Shown here piece after piece: positions 55,826 to 64,000 of a DNA stretch of 64,000 bases (position 1 is its first letter; each line of letters begins with the position of its first letter). The DNA is from Catenuloplanes atrovinosus. GTDB lineage: Bacteria; Actinomycetota; Actinomycetes; Mycobacteriales; Micromonosporaceae. The stretch is taken from positions 5,504,001 through 5,568,000 of the forward strand of contig NZ_JAVDYB010000001.1 of NCBI RefSeq assembly GCF_031458235.1, given 5' to 3'. Both the position numbers and the translations under genes were made by a program. Below the pieces are notes generated by a model. It was not told the origin of the DNA and did no database searches. It saw only the letters and a list, made by a program, of their open reading frames with translations.

Positions 55826-57273
55826 TCGACCGCGCCCTCCGGCACGCCCCGCGGTGCGCCGAGCGCGGCGATCAGCTCGTCGCCGAGCATGGAGCTGGGC
55901 GGTGCGCCCATGGTGACCACCACGTCGCCCGGCCGGGCGCGGCGGACCACCTCGGGTGCCACGCCGTCCCAGTCCGGCACGAAGACCTTGCGGTCGGCCG
56001 GCAGGTCGATCGCGGCGGTCAGCGACACGCCGCCCTCGCCCGGCAGCCGGGTCTCGCCCGGGCCGAAGACCTCCATGATCACGGCCTCGTCCGCGATCGA
56101 CAGCGCGGCGGCCAGCTCGGCCTCCAGGTCGCGGGTGCGGTAGACCCGGTACGGCTGGAAGACCACGATCAGCCGGCCCTCGCCGGCCACCTCGCGGAGC
56201 GTCTCGATCGCGGCCTTGACCGACACCGGGTGGTACGCGTACTCGTCGTACACCAGGATGCCGTTGACCACGCCCTTGCGCTCGAACCGGCGGCGCACGC
56301 CGGGGAACGACGCCAGCGCCTCGACCACCTTCTCGATCGGCAGGCCGAGCCGGAGGGCGGTGAGCACCGCGGCCGAGCTGTTCAGCCCCAGCAGCCGGCC
56401 CGGGGTCGGCAGCGAGATCTCACCGAGCGCGAGCCCGTCCAGCTCCGCGCGGTAGCGCACGCCGGCCGCGGACGAGCGGACGTCGAAGATGCGCAGGTCC
56501 GCGTCGCCGGCCTCGCCGTACGTGTAGACCGTGTGCCCCTCCGCGCGCAGCGCCGCGGCCATCCGCCGGGTGCCGTCGTTGTCCGCACAGGCCACCACGA
56601 ACCCGTCGCCGCGCCCGTTGACCGGCGAGTCGGCCAGCCGCGCGAACTCGCCGAAGGCCTGCTCCAGGCCGGCCAGGTCGCCGTACGTGTTCAGGTGGTC
56701 CGCGTCGATGTTGGTGATCAGCGCGACGTGCGGCCGGTAGCGCAGGAACGACCGGTCGCTCTCGTCCGCCTCGACCACGAAGTACTGCCCCGAGCCGTGA
56801 TGGGCGTTCGACCCCACCTCGGAGATCTCGCCGCCGATCACGAACGACGGGTCCTCGCCCGCATGCTGCAGGATCAGCGTGAGCATCGACGTGGTGGTGG
56901 TCTTGCCGTGCGTGCCGGCCACCGCGATCGCCTGCCGGCCGGTCATGGTCGCGGCCAGCGCCTCGGACCGGTGCAGCACGCGCAGCCCGCGCCGGCGCGC
57001 CTCGACCAGCTCCAGGTGGTCCTGCGGGATGGCGGTGGAGTAGACGACCGTGTCGACGCCGTCCAGGTTGGACTCGGTGTGCGTCATGTGGATGGTGCCG
57101 CCGAGCGCGCGCAGCGCCGCCAGGTAGGGCCACTCGCGCAGCTCGCTGCCGCTGACCTTGATGCCGCGGGTGAGCAGCAGGCGGGCCAGGCCGCTCATGC
57201 CGACGCCGCCGACCCCGATCAGGTGCACCGTCCCCAGCTGCTCGGCGGTGAGTGCGCCGTCCGGCGTAGTCAT
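55822..57273 (-). CDS. murC: UDP-N-acetylmuramate ligase MurC, with altered motifs
   Basis: MurC (483 residues from ATG 57273; a GTG at 57297 would add eight) joins the first amino acid to UDP-MurNAc. The fold is complete: 'VHLIGVGGVGMSGLARLLL', ATP loop 'AGTHGKTTTTSML' (118-130), 'VVEADESDRSFL', 'LITNIDADHLNTYGD'. Three conserved spots differ: 'DEYAYHP' (343-349) where DDY-(A/G)-HHP is usual, 'FQPYR' (372-376) where FQPHR is usual, and 'MGAPP' (455-459) where MGAGD is usual. It overlaps ftsQ by four bases. The murG gene normally upstream is missing. Confidence 0.92.
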   Translation of the reverse strand: MTTPDGALTAEQLGTVHLIGVGGVGMSGLARLLLTRGIKVSGSELREWPYLAALRALGGTIHMTHTESNLDGVDTVVYSTAIPQDHLELVEARRRGLRVLHRSEALAATMTGRQAIAVAGTHGKTTTTSMLTLILQHAGEDPSFVIGGEISEVGSNAHHGSGQYFVVEADESDRSFLRYRPHVALITNIDADHLNTYGDLAGLEQAFGEFARLADSPVNGRGDGFVVACADNDGTRRMAAALRAEGHTVYTYGEAGDADLRIFDVRSSAAGVRYRAELDGLALGEISLPTPGRLLGLNSSAAVLTALRLGLPIEKVVEALASFPGVRRRFERKGVVNGILVYDEYAYHPVSVKAAIETLREVAGEGRLIVVFQPYRVYRTRDLEAELAAALSIADEAVIMEVFGPGETRLPGEGGVSLTAAIDLPADRKVFVPDWDGVAPEVVRRARPGDVVVTMGAPPSSMLGDELIAALGAPRGVPEGAVE

Positions 57274-57322
57274 GTCTCGATCAACCCTCTCGCGCACGGG
57301 TCATGGTCGTCAGGCAGGCCCA

Positions 57323-58810
57323 TCATCCTCTGCGCTCCGGCCCGCCACGCAGCCGGGTGACCCGGTCCCGGGTGGCGGCCCGGGCCAGCCGCGCCGCCTG
57401 TCGCTCCTGGCCGGCCGGCACCCTGGTGGTGGCGCGCCGGGCGACCGGCGCGTCCGGCGTCCGGGCCGACGGCGGCAGCGGTGGCAGCGGCGCCCAGAGC
57501 AGCCGCACCCAGCGGGCCGGCGGGCGGGCGTTGAGCGCGCGGGCCGCGTCCGGTTCCGCGCGGGCGAAGGAGGCGAGCACTCCTATCGCGGCCAGCGTGA
57601 CCACCAGCGCGGAGCCGCCGTCGGAGATGAACGGCAGCGGCAGGCCGGTGATCGGCAGCAGCCCGACCACGCCGCCGACGTTGACGATCGTCTGGATCAC
57701 CAGCCAGGTGGTGATCGAGGCGGCGGCGAGCCGGCGGAACGGGTCCTGCACCCGGCGGGCGATCCGGTAGCCGGTGTAGGCCAGCACGGCGAAGAGCGCG
57801 AGCACCACGGCGCAGCCGACCACGCCCAGCTCCTCCGCGATCACCGCGAAGATGAAGTCGTTGTGCTCGGACGGCAGCCAGCCCCACTTCAGGCTGCTCT
57901 TGCCCAGCCCGGTGCCGAACCAGCCGCCGTCCGCGATCGCGTATCGGGCCTGCATGGCCTGGTAGCAGCCGGCCTGCGCGCACTCCTGGGGCGAGCTGAG
58001 GAACGAGGTGATCCGCCCGAGCCGGTAGTTGGGCGCGCCGGCCGCGCCGGAGCCCGCACCCTGGGACGCGGCCGCGATCAGCAGGCCGATGCCGCCCAGC
58101 CCGACCAGCGACAGCGCGGCGAACACGCGCAGCCGCACGCCGGCGGTCCAGAGCAGCCCGACCACGATGCCGAGCAGCGGCAGCATGGTGCCGGTGTCGT
58201 TGTAGCCGACCAGCACGAAGAGCAGGCCGACCGCGGGGCCGAGCGGCATGGACAGTTCGCGCCACCAGCCCATCGCCGCGCCCTTCCGGGCGATCATGTC
58301 GGCGCCCCACAACACCAGGCCGAACTTGGCGAGCTCGGACGGCTGGAACTGGACCGGCCCGATGTAGAGCCAGAGCAGGTTCGCGGAGACCGGGCCGATC
58401 CGCGGGGACGGGATCACGCCGAAGCCGTCCAGCACCACGAGCAGGTCCAGCACCGCGAGCAGGATCAGCGAGACCACCATCACCGGGAATCCCACCTGGC
58501 GCAGCGTGGTGGCCGGCAGCCGCTGCACCGCCCAGAACGCGATCAGGCCGATCAGCGCGAACAGCACCTGCTTGCTGATCATGGCGAACGCGTTGCCGTT
58601 CTCCGCGTACGCCCGGACGCTGGTCGCGGAGAAGACCATGGTCAGGCCGATCACCAGCAGCAGCCCGGAGCTGGCCAGCAGCAGGTAGTAGGAGGCGAGC
58701 GGCCGGGCCAGCAGCCCGCGCAGCGCGGCCAGGCTCCCGCCGAGGTCCACGCTCGCCTGCCGCTCCGCCGTCGTCGCCTCGCTCGCGCCCTCCGCCATGA
58801 GGCCCATCAT
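57323..58810 (-). CDS. ftsW: Septal peptidoglycan glycosyltransferase FtsW
   Basis: A 495-residue SEDS protein with about ten helices that polymerises lipid II at the septum with FtsI. It has 'VMVFSATSVRAYAENG'-type helix-two end, 'FQPSELAKFGLVLWGADMIARK' in pieces, 'GYNDTGTMLPLL' with the catalytic Asp loop, and 'AVIAEELGVVG' and 'LPLPFISDGGSALV'. The last ~80 residues form a basic Arg/Pro/Ala tail. ATG 58798 is an alternative start. Neither murD nor murG flanks it. Confidence 0.94.
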   Translation of the reverse strand: MMGLMAEGASEATTAERQASVDLGGSLAALRGLLARPLASYYLLLASSGLLLVIGLTMVFSATSVRAYAENGNAFAMISKQVLFALIGLIAFWAVQRLPATTLRQVGFPVMVVSLILLAVLDLLVVLDGFGVIPSPRIGPVSANLLWLYIGPVQFQPSELAKFGLVLWGADMIARKGAAMGWWRELSMPLGPAVGLLFVLVGYNDTGTMLPLLGIVVGLLWTAGVRLRVFAALSLVGLGGIGLLIAAASQGAGSGAAGAPNYRLGRITSFLSSPQECAQAGCYQAMQARYAIADGGWFGTGLGKSSLKWGWLPSEHNDFIFAVIAEELGVVGCAVVLALFAVLAYTGYRIARRVQDPFRRLAAASITTWLVIQTIVNVGGVVGLLPITGLPLPFISDGGSALVVTLAAIGVLASFARAEPDAARALNARPPARWVRLLWAPLPPLPPSARTPDAPVARRATTRVPAGQERQAARLARAATRDRVTRLRGGPERRG

Positions 58811-58877
58811 GGGCGCCCGACACGCCGGGGCAACGCTACGCGCCGGGCGTGTCGAGGAGCGAAAAGCTCACAAAAAA

Positions 58878-58913
58878 GATCAGGGGGTACGGCGCAGGCC
58901 GTACCCCCTGATC
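58878..58913 (-). terminator. Perfect rho-independent terminator between mraY and ftsW
   Basis: A 16-base perfect stem (58878-58893 with 58898-58913), four-base loop; on the minus strand it is followed by TTTTTT. This is the most classical terminator in the window, and it lies 15 bases after the mraY stop, where murD would normally follow. On the plus strand it is followed by a shorter T run. Confidence 0.92.
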
Positions 58914-58928
58914 GGTTTTCGCAGTTTC

Positions 58929-60062
58929 CTACGAGTTGGCTGCGAGGAACTCGCTGTAGAAGATGCCCAGACCGATGGCGACGCCGATGCCCGCGACGAT
59001 CCAGAAGCGGACCACGATGTTGACCTCGGACCAGCCGGCCAGCTCGAAATGGTGTTGCAGTGGTGACATCCGGAACACCCGTTTTCCGGTGGTCTTGAAC
59101 GAGATGATCTGGATGACGACCGACATGGTGATGATCAGGAACAGGCCGCCCAGGATCAGCACCAGCAGCATGGTCCGGCTCGCCATGGCCAGGCCGCCGA
59201 TCAGGCCACCGAGGCCGAGCGCGCCGGTGTCACCCATGAAGATCCGGGCCGGGGAGGTGTTCCACCACAGGAAGCCCACGCATGCCCCGGCGGCGGCTCC
59301 CGCGATCATCGAGATCTCCAGCGGATCCCGGACCGTGTAGCAGTAGACGTCCGCGCCGGTGTTGTACGCCGGGTCCGCGCACCAGTGCCGGTACTGCCAG
59401 AAGCCGATGATCGAGTAGGCGCCGAGCACCATCACGGACGCGCCGGTCGCGAGCCCGTCCAGGCCGTCCGTCAGGTTCACCGCGTTCGACATCGACATGA
59501 TCACGAAGATGAATATGATCACCGAGCCGGCCTTGCCGACGTCCGCCCACTCGATGTCCCGGATGAACGAGATCGTGGTGCTGCCGACCGTCTCGTCGCT
59601 GATCCGCTGCCCCTCCAGGCCGACCATCGTGCTCGGGAAGTAGAGCGCGATCACGCCGAAGATGCCACCGATCAGTATCTGGCCGATCAGCTTGCCCCGG
59701 GCGGAGAGGCCGCCGCTGTTGCGCTTGCGGACCTTGATGAAGTCGTCCAGGAAGCCGACCGCGCCACAGAACACGAACAGCCCGAGCAGCACCAGCGCGG
59801 TGATGGTCGGCCGGTCCTGCGCGATCTGCTGCGACGGCAGCGTGGTCAGCACCGCGTGACCGGCCACGTAGGCGATCACGGTGGCGATGATGAAGACCAC
59901 GCCGCCCATGGTCGGCGTGCCCTTCTTGCCGAGGTGCGTCTGCGGGCCGATGGTCCGGATCGGCTGGCCGGCCTTCAGCGCCGTGAAGACGCGGATGCCG
60001 ATCGGCGTGCAGAACAGCGAGACGAGGAACGCGACGCCGATCGCGACGATGACTGCCCTCAT
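58929..60062 (-). CDS. mraY: Phospho-MurNAc-pentapeptide transferase (lipid I synthase)
   Basis: MraY (377 residues) moves the phospho-MurNAc-peptide onto undecaprenyl phosphate. About ten helices with '[13 protein letters not shown]', the catalytic Asp pair in '[14 protein letters not shown]', '[15 protein letters not shown]', '[12 protein letters not shown]' and '[12 protein letters not shown]'. It overlaps murF by four bases and is the last gene before a strong terminator. Confidence 0.97.
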   Translation of the reverse strand: MRAVIVAIGVAFLVSLFCTPIGIRVFTALKAGQPIRTIGPQTHLGKKGTPTMGGVVFIIATVIAYVAGHAVLTTLPSQQIAQDRPTITALVLLGLFVFCGAVGFLDDFIKVRKRNSGGLSARGKLIGQILIGGIFGVIALYFPSTMVGLEGQRISDETVGSTTISFIRDIEWADVGKAGSVIIFIFVIMSMSNAVNLTDGLDGLATGASVMVLGAYSIIGFWQYRHWCADPAYNTGADVYCYTVRDPLEISMIAGAAAGACVGFLWWNTSPARIFMGDTGALGLGGLIGGLAMASRTMLLVLILGGLFLIITMSVVIQIISFKTTGKRVFRMSPLQHHFELAGWSEVNIVVRFWIVAGIGVAIGLGIFYSEFLAANS

Positions 60063-61501
60063 GCGCCAGCGTCCCCCGTGGTGAGCGGCACGCCGTCGGC
60101 GCCGGCGGCGCGCAGCGCGTCCGCCACGTCCCACGTCGCCCAGCGGGAACCCTTGACGAGCACCACGTCGCCCGGACGCAGCTCGTCCCGCAGCGCCGCG
60201 ATGGCCGCCGCCTGGTCGGCTAGGAGCACCGACTCTCCCTTCCACATCGGTTCGGATCGCGCGCCGTCGGCGATCGGCGCGGCGGACTCGGCCTCGGCGT
60301 CGATGACCAGCAGCCGTTCCACGCCGAGCTGGGCCGCGAGCCGGCCGGCCTCGGCGTGCATCTCGTCGGAGTGCTCGCCGAGCTGGCGCATCACGCCGAG
60401 GACCGCGATCGCCCGGCGCGGGCCGTCGGCGGCCAGCGTGGCCAGCACGCGCAGTGCCGCGGCGGTGGACGACGGGTTCGCGTTGTAGGAGTCGTCGATC
60501 ACGGTGACGCCGTCGGCGCGGTCGAAGACGTCCATCCGGCGGGTGGAGACCGTGCCCATCTCGCTCATCGCCTCGGCCAGCGCCGCGCCGGTCAGGCCCA
60601 GCTCCCGGGCGACCGCGGCGGCGGCGAGCGAGTTGGAGACCATGTGCCGTCCGGTGATCCGCAGCGAGACCGGGAACCGGCCCTCCGGCGTGACCAGCGT
60701 GTACGACGCGCGGCTGCGCGCGTCCACCGTCACGTCCTCGGCCCGGACCTCGGCGTGCTCGCTCTCGCCGAAGAACACCACCCGGGCCTTGGTCCGCGAC
60801 GCCATCGCGGCCACCCGCGGGTCGTCCGCGTTCAGCACCGCGAGGCCGTCGGCCGGGAGGTCCTCGACCATCTCGCCCTTGGCCAGCGCGATGTCCTCCA
60901 CCGAGTCGTACCCGACGACGTGCGAGATGGTCACGTTCAGCACCACGCCGATCCGCGGCTGCACGATCCCGCTCAGGTACCGGATGTGGCCGAGCCCGCT
61001 CGCGCCCATCTCCAGCACCAGGCAGCCGGTCTCCCCGGTGGCGCGCAGCGCGGTCACCGGGAAGCCCAGCTCGTTGTTGAGCGTGCCGACCGTGGCCACC
61101 GTGGGCATCACCCGCGCGGCCAGCTGCGCCACCATGTCCTTGGTGGTGGTCTTGCCGGACGAGCCGGTCAGCCCGACCACGGTCAGGCCGGCGTCGATCA
61201 GCCGCCGCCCGACCAGGCGGGCCAGCGGCGCGAGCGCGGCCTGCGCGTCGTCCACCAGGATCGCCGGCACGTCCGGGCCCATGTCCCGGGTGGCCAGCAC
61301 CGCGGCCGCGCCGGCCGCCACCGCGCGCGCCCCGAAGTCGTGCCCGTCCACCTTCTCGCCGGGGAACGCCACGAAGAGTCCTCCCGGCGCGATCTCCCGG
61401 GAGTCGTACTCGGCCGGGCCGGTCACCCGCGCGGCCGGGTCGGCGTGCACCAGCCGCCCGCCCACCGCCTCGGCGATCTCGGCCAGGGTGAGCGGGATCA
61501 T
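60059..61501 (-). CDS. murF: UDP-MurNAc-tripeptide-D-Ala-D-Ala ligase MurF, with altered motifs
   Basis: MurF (480 residues) adds D-Ala-D-Ala. The ATP loop is '[14 protein letters not shown]' (110-123), with 'NNELGFPVT' and '[10 protein letters not shown]'. Several usually invariant places differ: '[12 protein letters not shown]' (189-200) instead of a GTAHxGxFGS-like stretch, '[12 protein letters not shown]' instead of NDAYNANPxSM, and '[14 protein letters not shown]' near the C-terminus. Assignment as MurF remains clear from order and fold. It overlaps murE and mraY by four bases each. Confidence 0.93.
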   Translation of the reverse strand: MIPLTLAEIAEAVGGRLVHADPAARVTGPAEYDSREIAPGGLFVAFPGEKVDGHDFGARAVAAGAAAVLATRDMGPDVPAILVDDAQAALAPLARLVGRRLIDAGLTVVGLTGSSGKTTTKDMVAQLAARVMPTVATVGTLNNELGFPVTALRATGETGCLVLEMGASGLGHIRYLSGIVQPRIGVVLNVTISHVVGYDSVEDIALAKGEMVEDLPADGLAVLNADDPRVAAMASRTKARVVFFGESEHAEVRAEDVTVDARSRASYTLVTPEGRFPVSLRITGRHMVSNSLAAAAVARELGLTGAALAEAMSEMGTVSTRRMDVFDRADGVTVIDDSYNANPSSTAAALRVLATLAADGPRRAIAVLGVMRQLGEHSDEMHAEAGRLAAQLGVERLLVIDAEAESAAPIADGARSEPMWKGESVLLADQAAAIAALRDELRPGDVVLVKGSRWATWDVADALRAAGADGVPLTTGDAGA

Positions 61502-63081
61502 GCGGCCGCCACCTTCCGCAGCGCGTCGGCCAGCTCCACCCGATCGTCGAACGGCAACATCGCGCCGTTCACCTCCTGACCACGTTCGTGTCCCTTGCCG
61601 AGCACCGCCACCACGTCGCCCGGGACGGCCCGCCGGACCGCCTCGTCGATCGCGGCGCGCCGCCCGGCCACCTCGATAATCTCCACCCCGGCGACCGCCG
61701 CCGCGCACGCACCGTCTCGGACGTGCGCGCGGATCACCGCCGGGTCCTCACCGCGTGGATTGTCGTCCGTCACCACCACCAGGTCCGCGCCGCGGGCCGC
61801 GGCCGCACCCATCAGCGGCCGCTTGCCGCGGTCCCGGTCGCCACCGGCGCCGAGCACGCAGATCAACCGGCCACCCCGTTCCTCGCTCAGCTCGCGCAGC
61901 GCGGTCAGCGCCGCCACGATCGCGTCCGTCTTGTGCGCGTAGTCGACCACGCCGACCACGCCGCCCGGCGCGTCCACCCGCTCCAGCCGGCCCGGCACGC
62001 CCGCGCAGGACGCGATGCCGTCCGCCGCCTCCTTCACGTCCACCCCGGCCGCGGCCAGCGACGCGATCGCGAGCAGCGCGTTCGCCACGTTGTGCCGGCC
62101 GGGCAGCGACACCCGCACGTCGACCGGGCCGCCCGGCCCGGCCGCGGTGAACGACTGCCGGTAGCCGTCCGCGCGCACGTCCTCGGCGCGCCAGGTGGCG
62201 GCGGGATCGCCGGTCGCGGAGAACGTCACCGTGGCATCGTGACGCAGCGGCGCCAGCGCCGGGTCGTCGTGGTTGAGCACCTCGACCGCGCAGCGGCCGT
62301 CGAACAGCCGCGCCTTGGCCGCGAAGTACTCCTCCGGCGTGGCGTGGAAGTCCAGGTGGTCGCGGCCGAAGTTGGTGAAGCCGCCGACCGCGAACCGCAC
62401 GCCGCCGACCCGGCCCAGCGCCAGCGCGTGGCTGGACACCTCCATCACCACCGCGGTCACGCCGCGCTCGCGCGCCACGGCCAGCATCGCGTGCAGGTCG
62501 GTCGCCTCCGGCGTGGTCCGCGCGCTCGGCAGGATCAGGTCGCCGAGCCGCGTCTCCACCGTGCCGAGCAGCGCGGTGGTGTGCCCGGCCGCGCGCAGCC
62601 CGGCCTCGGCCAGGTACGCCGTGGAGGTCTTCCCGGCCGTGCCGGTGACGCCGATGACCAGCATCGCGGCGGACGGGTGACCGTAGACCGCGGAGGACAC
62701 CGTGCCGAGCACGTCCCGCGGGTCCGGCACCACCAGCGCGGGCAGCCCGGCCGCGGCGACCGCCGCCACGCCGGCCGGGTCGGTCAGCGCGGCGAGCGCG
62801 CCCGCGGCGGCCGCCCTCGCGGCGAACTCGGCGCCGTGCCGGGCCGCGCCGGGCAGCGCCGCGAAGAGATCGCCGGGGCGTAGCGCGGAGCTGTCGTGGG
62901 TGATTCCGGTGACGATCGGGTCGGCCGTGGCACCGGACGTCCGCACCTCGGTCCGCAGCACCGCGGCCAGCGAGGACAGCGTCCGTCCGGTCGGCACGAC
63001 GGGCCGCGGCGGCGAGGTCGGCGGGGAGGTTTTGCCGGGCACGGCGTCAGACCCTACCCGGTCCGCGGGACCCGTCGACAT
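61498..63081 (-). CDS. murE: UDP-MurNAc-L-Ala-D-Glu:meso-DAP ligase MurE
   Basis: MurE (527 residues from ATG 63081) adds the third residue of the stem peptide. It has the ATP loop '[18 protein letters not shown]', 'TTPEATDLH', '[20 protein letters not shown]' and '[11 protein letters not shown]', the DNPR motif that selects diaminopimelate. The N-terminus is long and Pro-rich. GTG 63042 is an alternative start with a weak GGTAGGG upstream. It overlaps murF by four bases. Confidence 0.95.
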   Translation of the reverse strand: MSTGPADRVGSDAVPGKTSPPTSPPRPVVPTGRTLSSLAAVLRTEVRTSGATADPIVTGITHDSSALRPGDLFAALPGAARHGAEFAARAAAAGALAALTDPAGVAAVAAAGLPALVVPDPRDVLGTVSSAVYGHPSAAMLVIGVTGTAGKTSTAYLAEAGLRAAGHTTALLGTVETRLGDLILPSARTTPEATDLHAMLAVARERGVTAVVMEVSSHALALGRVGGVRFAVGGFTNFGRDHLDFHATPEEYFAAKARLFDGRCAVEVLNHDDPALAPLRHDATVTFSATGDPAATWRAEDVRADGYRQSFTAAGPGGPVDVRVSLPGRHNVANALLAIASLAAAGVDVKEAADGIASCAGVPGRLERVDAPGGVVGVVDYAHKTDAIVAALTALRELSEERGGRLICVLGAGGDRDRGKRPLMGAAAARGADLVVVTDDNPRGEDPAVIRAHVRDGACAAAVAGVEIIEVAGRRAAIDEAVRRAVPGDVVAVLGKGHERGQEVNGAMLPFDDRVELADALRKVAAA

Positions 63082-63171
63082 CGGCCACAAGATTCACTAA
63101 TGCCATAACAGCGCGCACACCAGTCATAACTAGAGTGCGGCCATTCAGTGTCCGCACGGCGAAGGGTGGAG

Positions 63172-64000
63172 TTACGGGCGGACCGTGAACTCCGGCGGTT
63201 CCGTGGTGCTCGGCGGCACCTTGTAGTGCCGCAGCGCGAAGCTCATGATCTCCTTGAACGCCGGGCCCGCCACCGGCCCGCCGCCGCTCTTGGGCGTGTG
63301 CGCGAAGACCGCCACCACGAACCGCGGGTTCTCGGCCGGCGCCATGCCGATGAACGACGACACCTCGCCGGCCAGGTACGAGCCCTCCGCCAGGCGGCTC
63401 GACGTACCGGTCTTGCCGGCCACCCGGTAGCCGTTCACCCGCGCGTCCCGCCCGCTGCCGTCCGGCACCTCCATCACGGACTCCAGCAGCGTGCGCAGTT
63501 CCCCGGCGGTGTCCGCGCTGAGCACCCGGTGCGACGCCACGTCCGTGTTCGCCGTGACCGTGCCGTCCGGCGCGACCGTGTCCTTGATCAGGTGCGGCTG
63601 CACGTAGACGCCGTCGTTGGCGATCGCGCCGTACGCGGCCGCCATCTGGAGCAGCGTGGCGTCGACGCTGTGCCCGATCGGGACCGAGCCGTACGTCGAC
63701 CCGCTCCACTCCCCGACCTCCAGCACCCGGCCGGCGGCCTCGCCGTCCACGCCCTCGTTCACCGACTGCCCGAGCCCGAACCGCTTCTGGTACTCGACCA
63801 CCTTCTCCGGCCCGAGCTGGTCGGCGACCTGGATCGCGGCCACGTTCGACGAGTACGCCATCGCGCCGGCCATGGTGATCCGGGTGCCCTCGTCGAACGG
63901 GTGGGTGTCCCGGAACGTGACGCCGCCCTTGCGCACCGACGGCCCCACCTCGAGCACCGTCTCCGGCGTGATCACGCCCTCCTCAAGCGCGGCGCCGTAG
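63172..64000 (-). CDS. ftsI: Penicillin-binding protein FtsI/PbpB, C-terminal transpeptidase part (cut by window edge)
   Basis: The last ~275 residues of a class B PBP that cross-links septal wall. The SxN motif is in 'AMAYSSNVAAIQ' and the KTG motif in 'YRVAGKTGTSSRLAEG'. The nucleophile SxxK lies outside the window. The end has no PASTA domain. Position upstream of murE fits ftsI. An 81- to 129-base gap to murE may carry a promoter. Confidence 0.94.
   Translation of the reverse strand, partial: YGAALEEGVITPETVLEVGPSVRKGGVTFRDTHPFDEGTRITMAGAMAYSSNVAAIQVADQLGPEKVVEYQKRFGLGQSVNEGVDGEAAGRVLEVGEWSGSTYGSVPIGHSVDATLLQMAAAYGAIANDGVYVQPHLIKDTVAPDGTVTANTDVASHRVLSADTAGELRTLLESVMEVPDGSGRDARVNGYRVAGKTGTSSRLAEGSYLAGEVSSFIGMAPAENPRFVVAVFAHTPKSGGGPVAGPAFKEIMSFALRHYKVPPSTTEPPEFTVRP

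Overview
The window is 64 kb of very GC-rich DNA with dense, overlapping genes, GTG/TTG starts and near-saturated G/C third codon positions. It is chromosomal DNA of a filamentous actinobacterium. The SDH1-type sdhCAB, PriA in place of separate HisA and TrpF, DivIVA/SepF beside ftsZ, and an order that follows the trp-his-lspA-divIVA-ftsZ-ftsI axis known from Streptomyces support this. The overall style suggests Micromonosporaceae (Actinoplanes/Catenuloplanes-like), but no marker here proves the family.

Layout. (1) 1-4030, minus strand: trp genes (trpB start, trpC, a Trp-operon membrane protein, trpE) and hisI, interrupted by a small plus-strand gene. (2) 4249-28323: a 1,406-residue Pro/Ala-rich protein with internal tandem repeats, an ABC exporter with a TetR regulator, an iron-box-controlled DUF2470 protein, stand-alone rpsD, a heterodimeric ABC exporter, a TIGR03085-type protein, a secreted subtilase, an acyl-CoA synthetase, a repeat-filled non-coding stretch, a YczE/MocR divergent pair, and sdhCAB facing a LysR regulator. 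(3) 28437-39876: hisF after an EamA transporter, a second LysR, a zinc-ribbon membrane protein, a two-gene unit whose products share a 15-residue Gly-Asp-Asn motif, DoxX, then priA, hisH, hisB, hisC and hisD, all his genes on the minus strand. (4) 40048-49857: LON-domain protein, more copies of the dispersed repeat, a probable gene remnant, DUF2567 protein, ParA-like ATPase, RluA-family pseudouridine synthase, lspA, DksA-type zinc-finger protein, antiporter and DUF167 protein. (5) 49903-64000, minus strand: division and wall cluster divIVA, yggT, sepF, yggS, ftsZ, ftsQ, murC, ftsW, mraY, murF, murE and ftsI (cut by the window edge).

The his and trp genes keep the order D-C-B-H-A-F-I-trpE-trpC-trpB on one strand but are spread over 40 kb by blocks of other genes, as if an ancestral supra-operon had been opened by insertions. 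PriA supplies the isomerase step to both pathways. The division/wall cluster is also unusual: murD and murG are absent from their usual places, a strong terminator stands between mraY and ftsW, the laccase-domain gene is missing between ftsZ and yggS, and MurC and MurF depart from conserved motifs.

The items most worth pursuing are the shared-motif gene pair (33844-34001), the altered MurC with the gapped mur cluster, the dispersed 40-71 bp intergenic repeat family (12276, 20731-20921, 40753-40858, 41290), the tandem iron boxes between the DUF2470 gene and rpsD, and a 25-codon ORF with a strong ribosome-binding site coupled to sepF.
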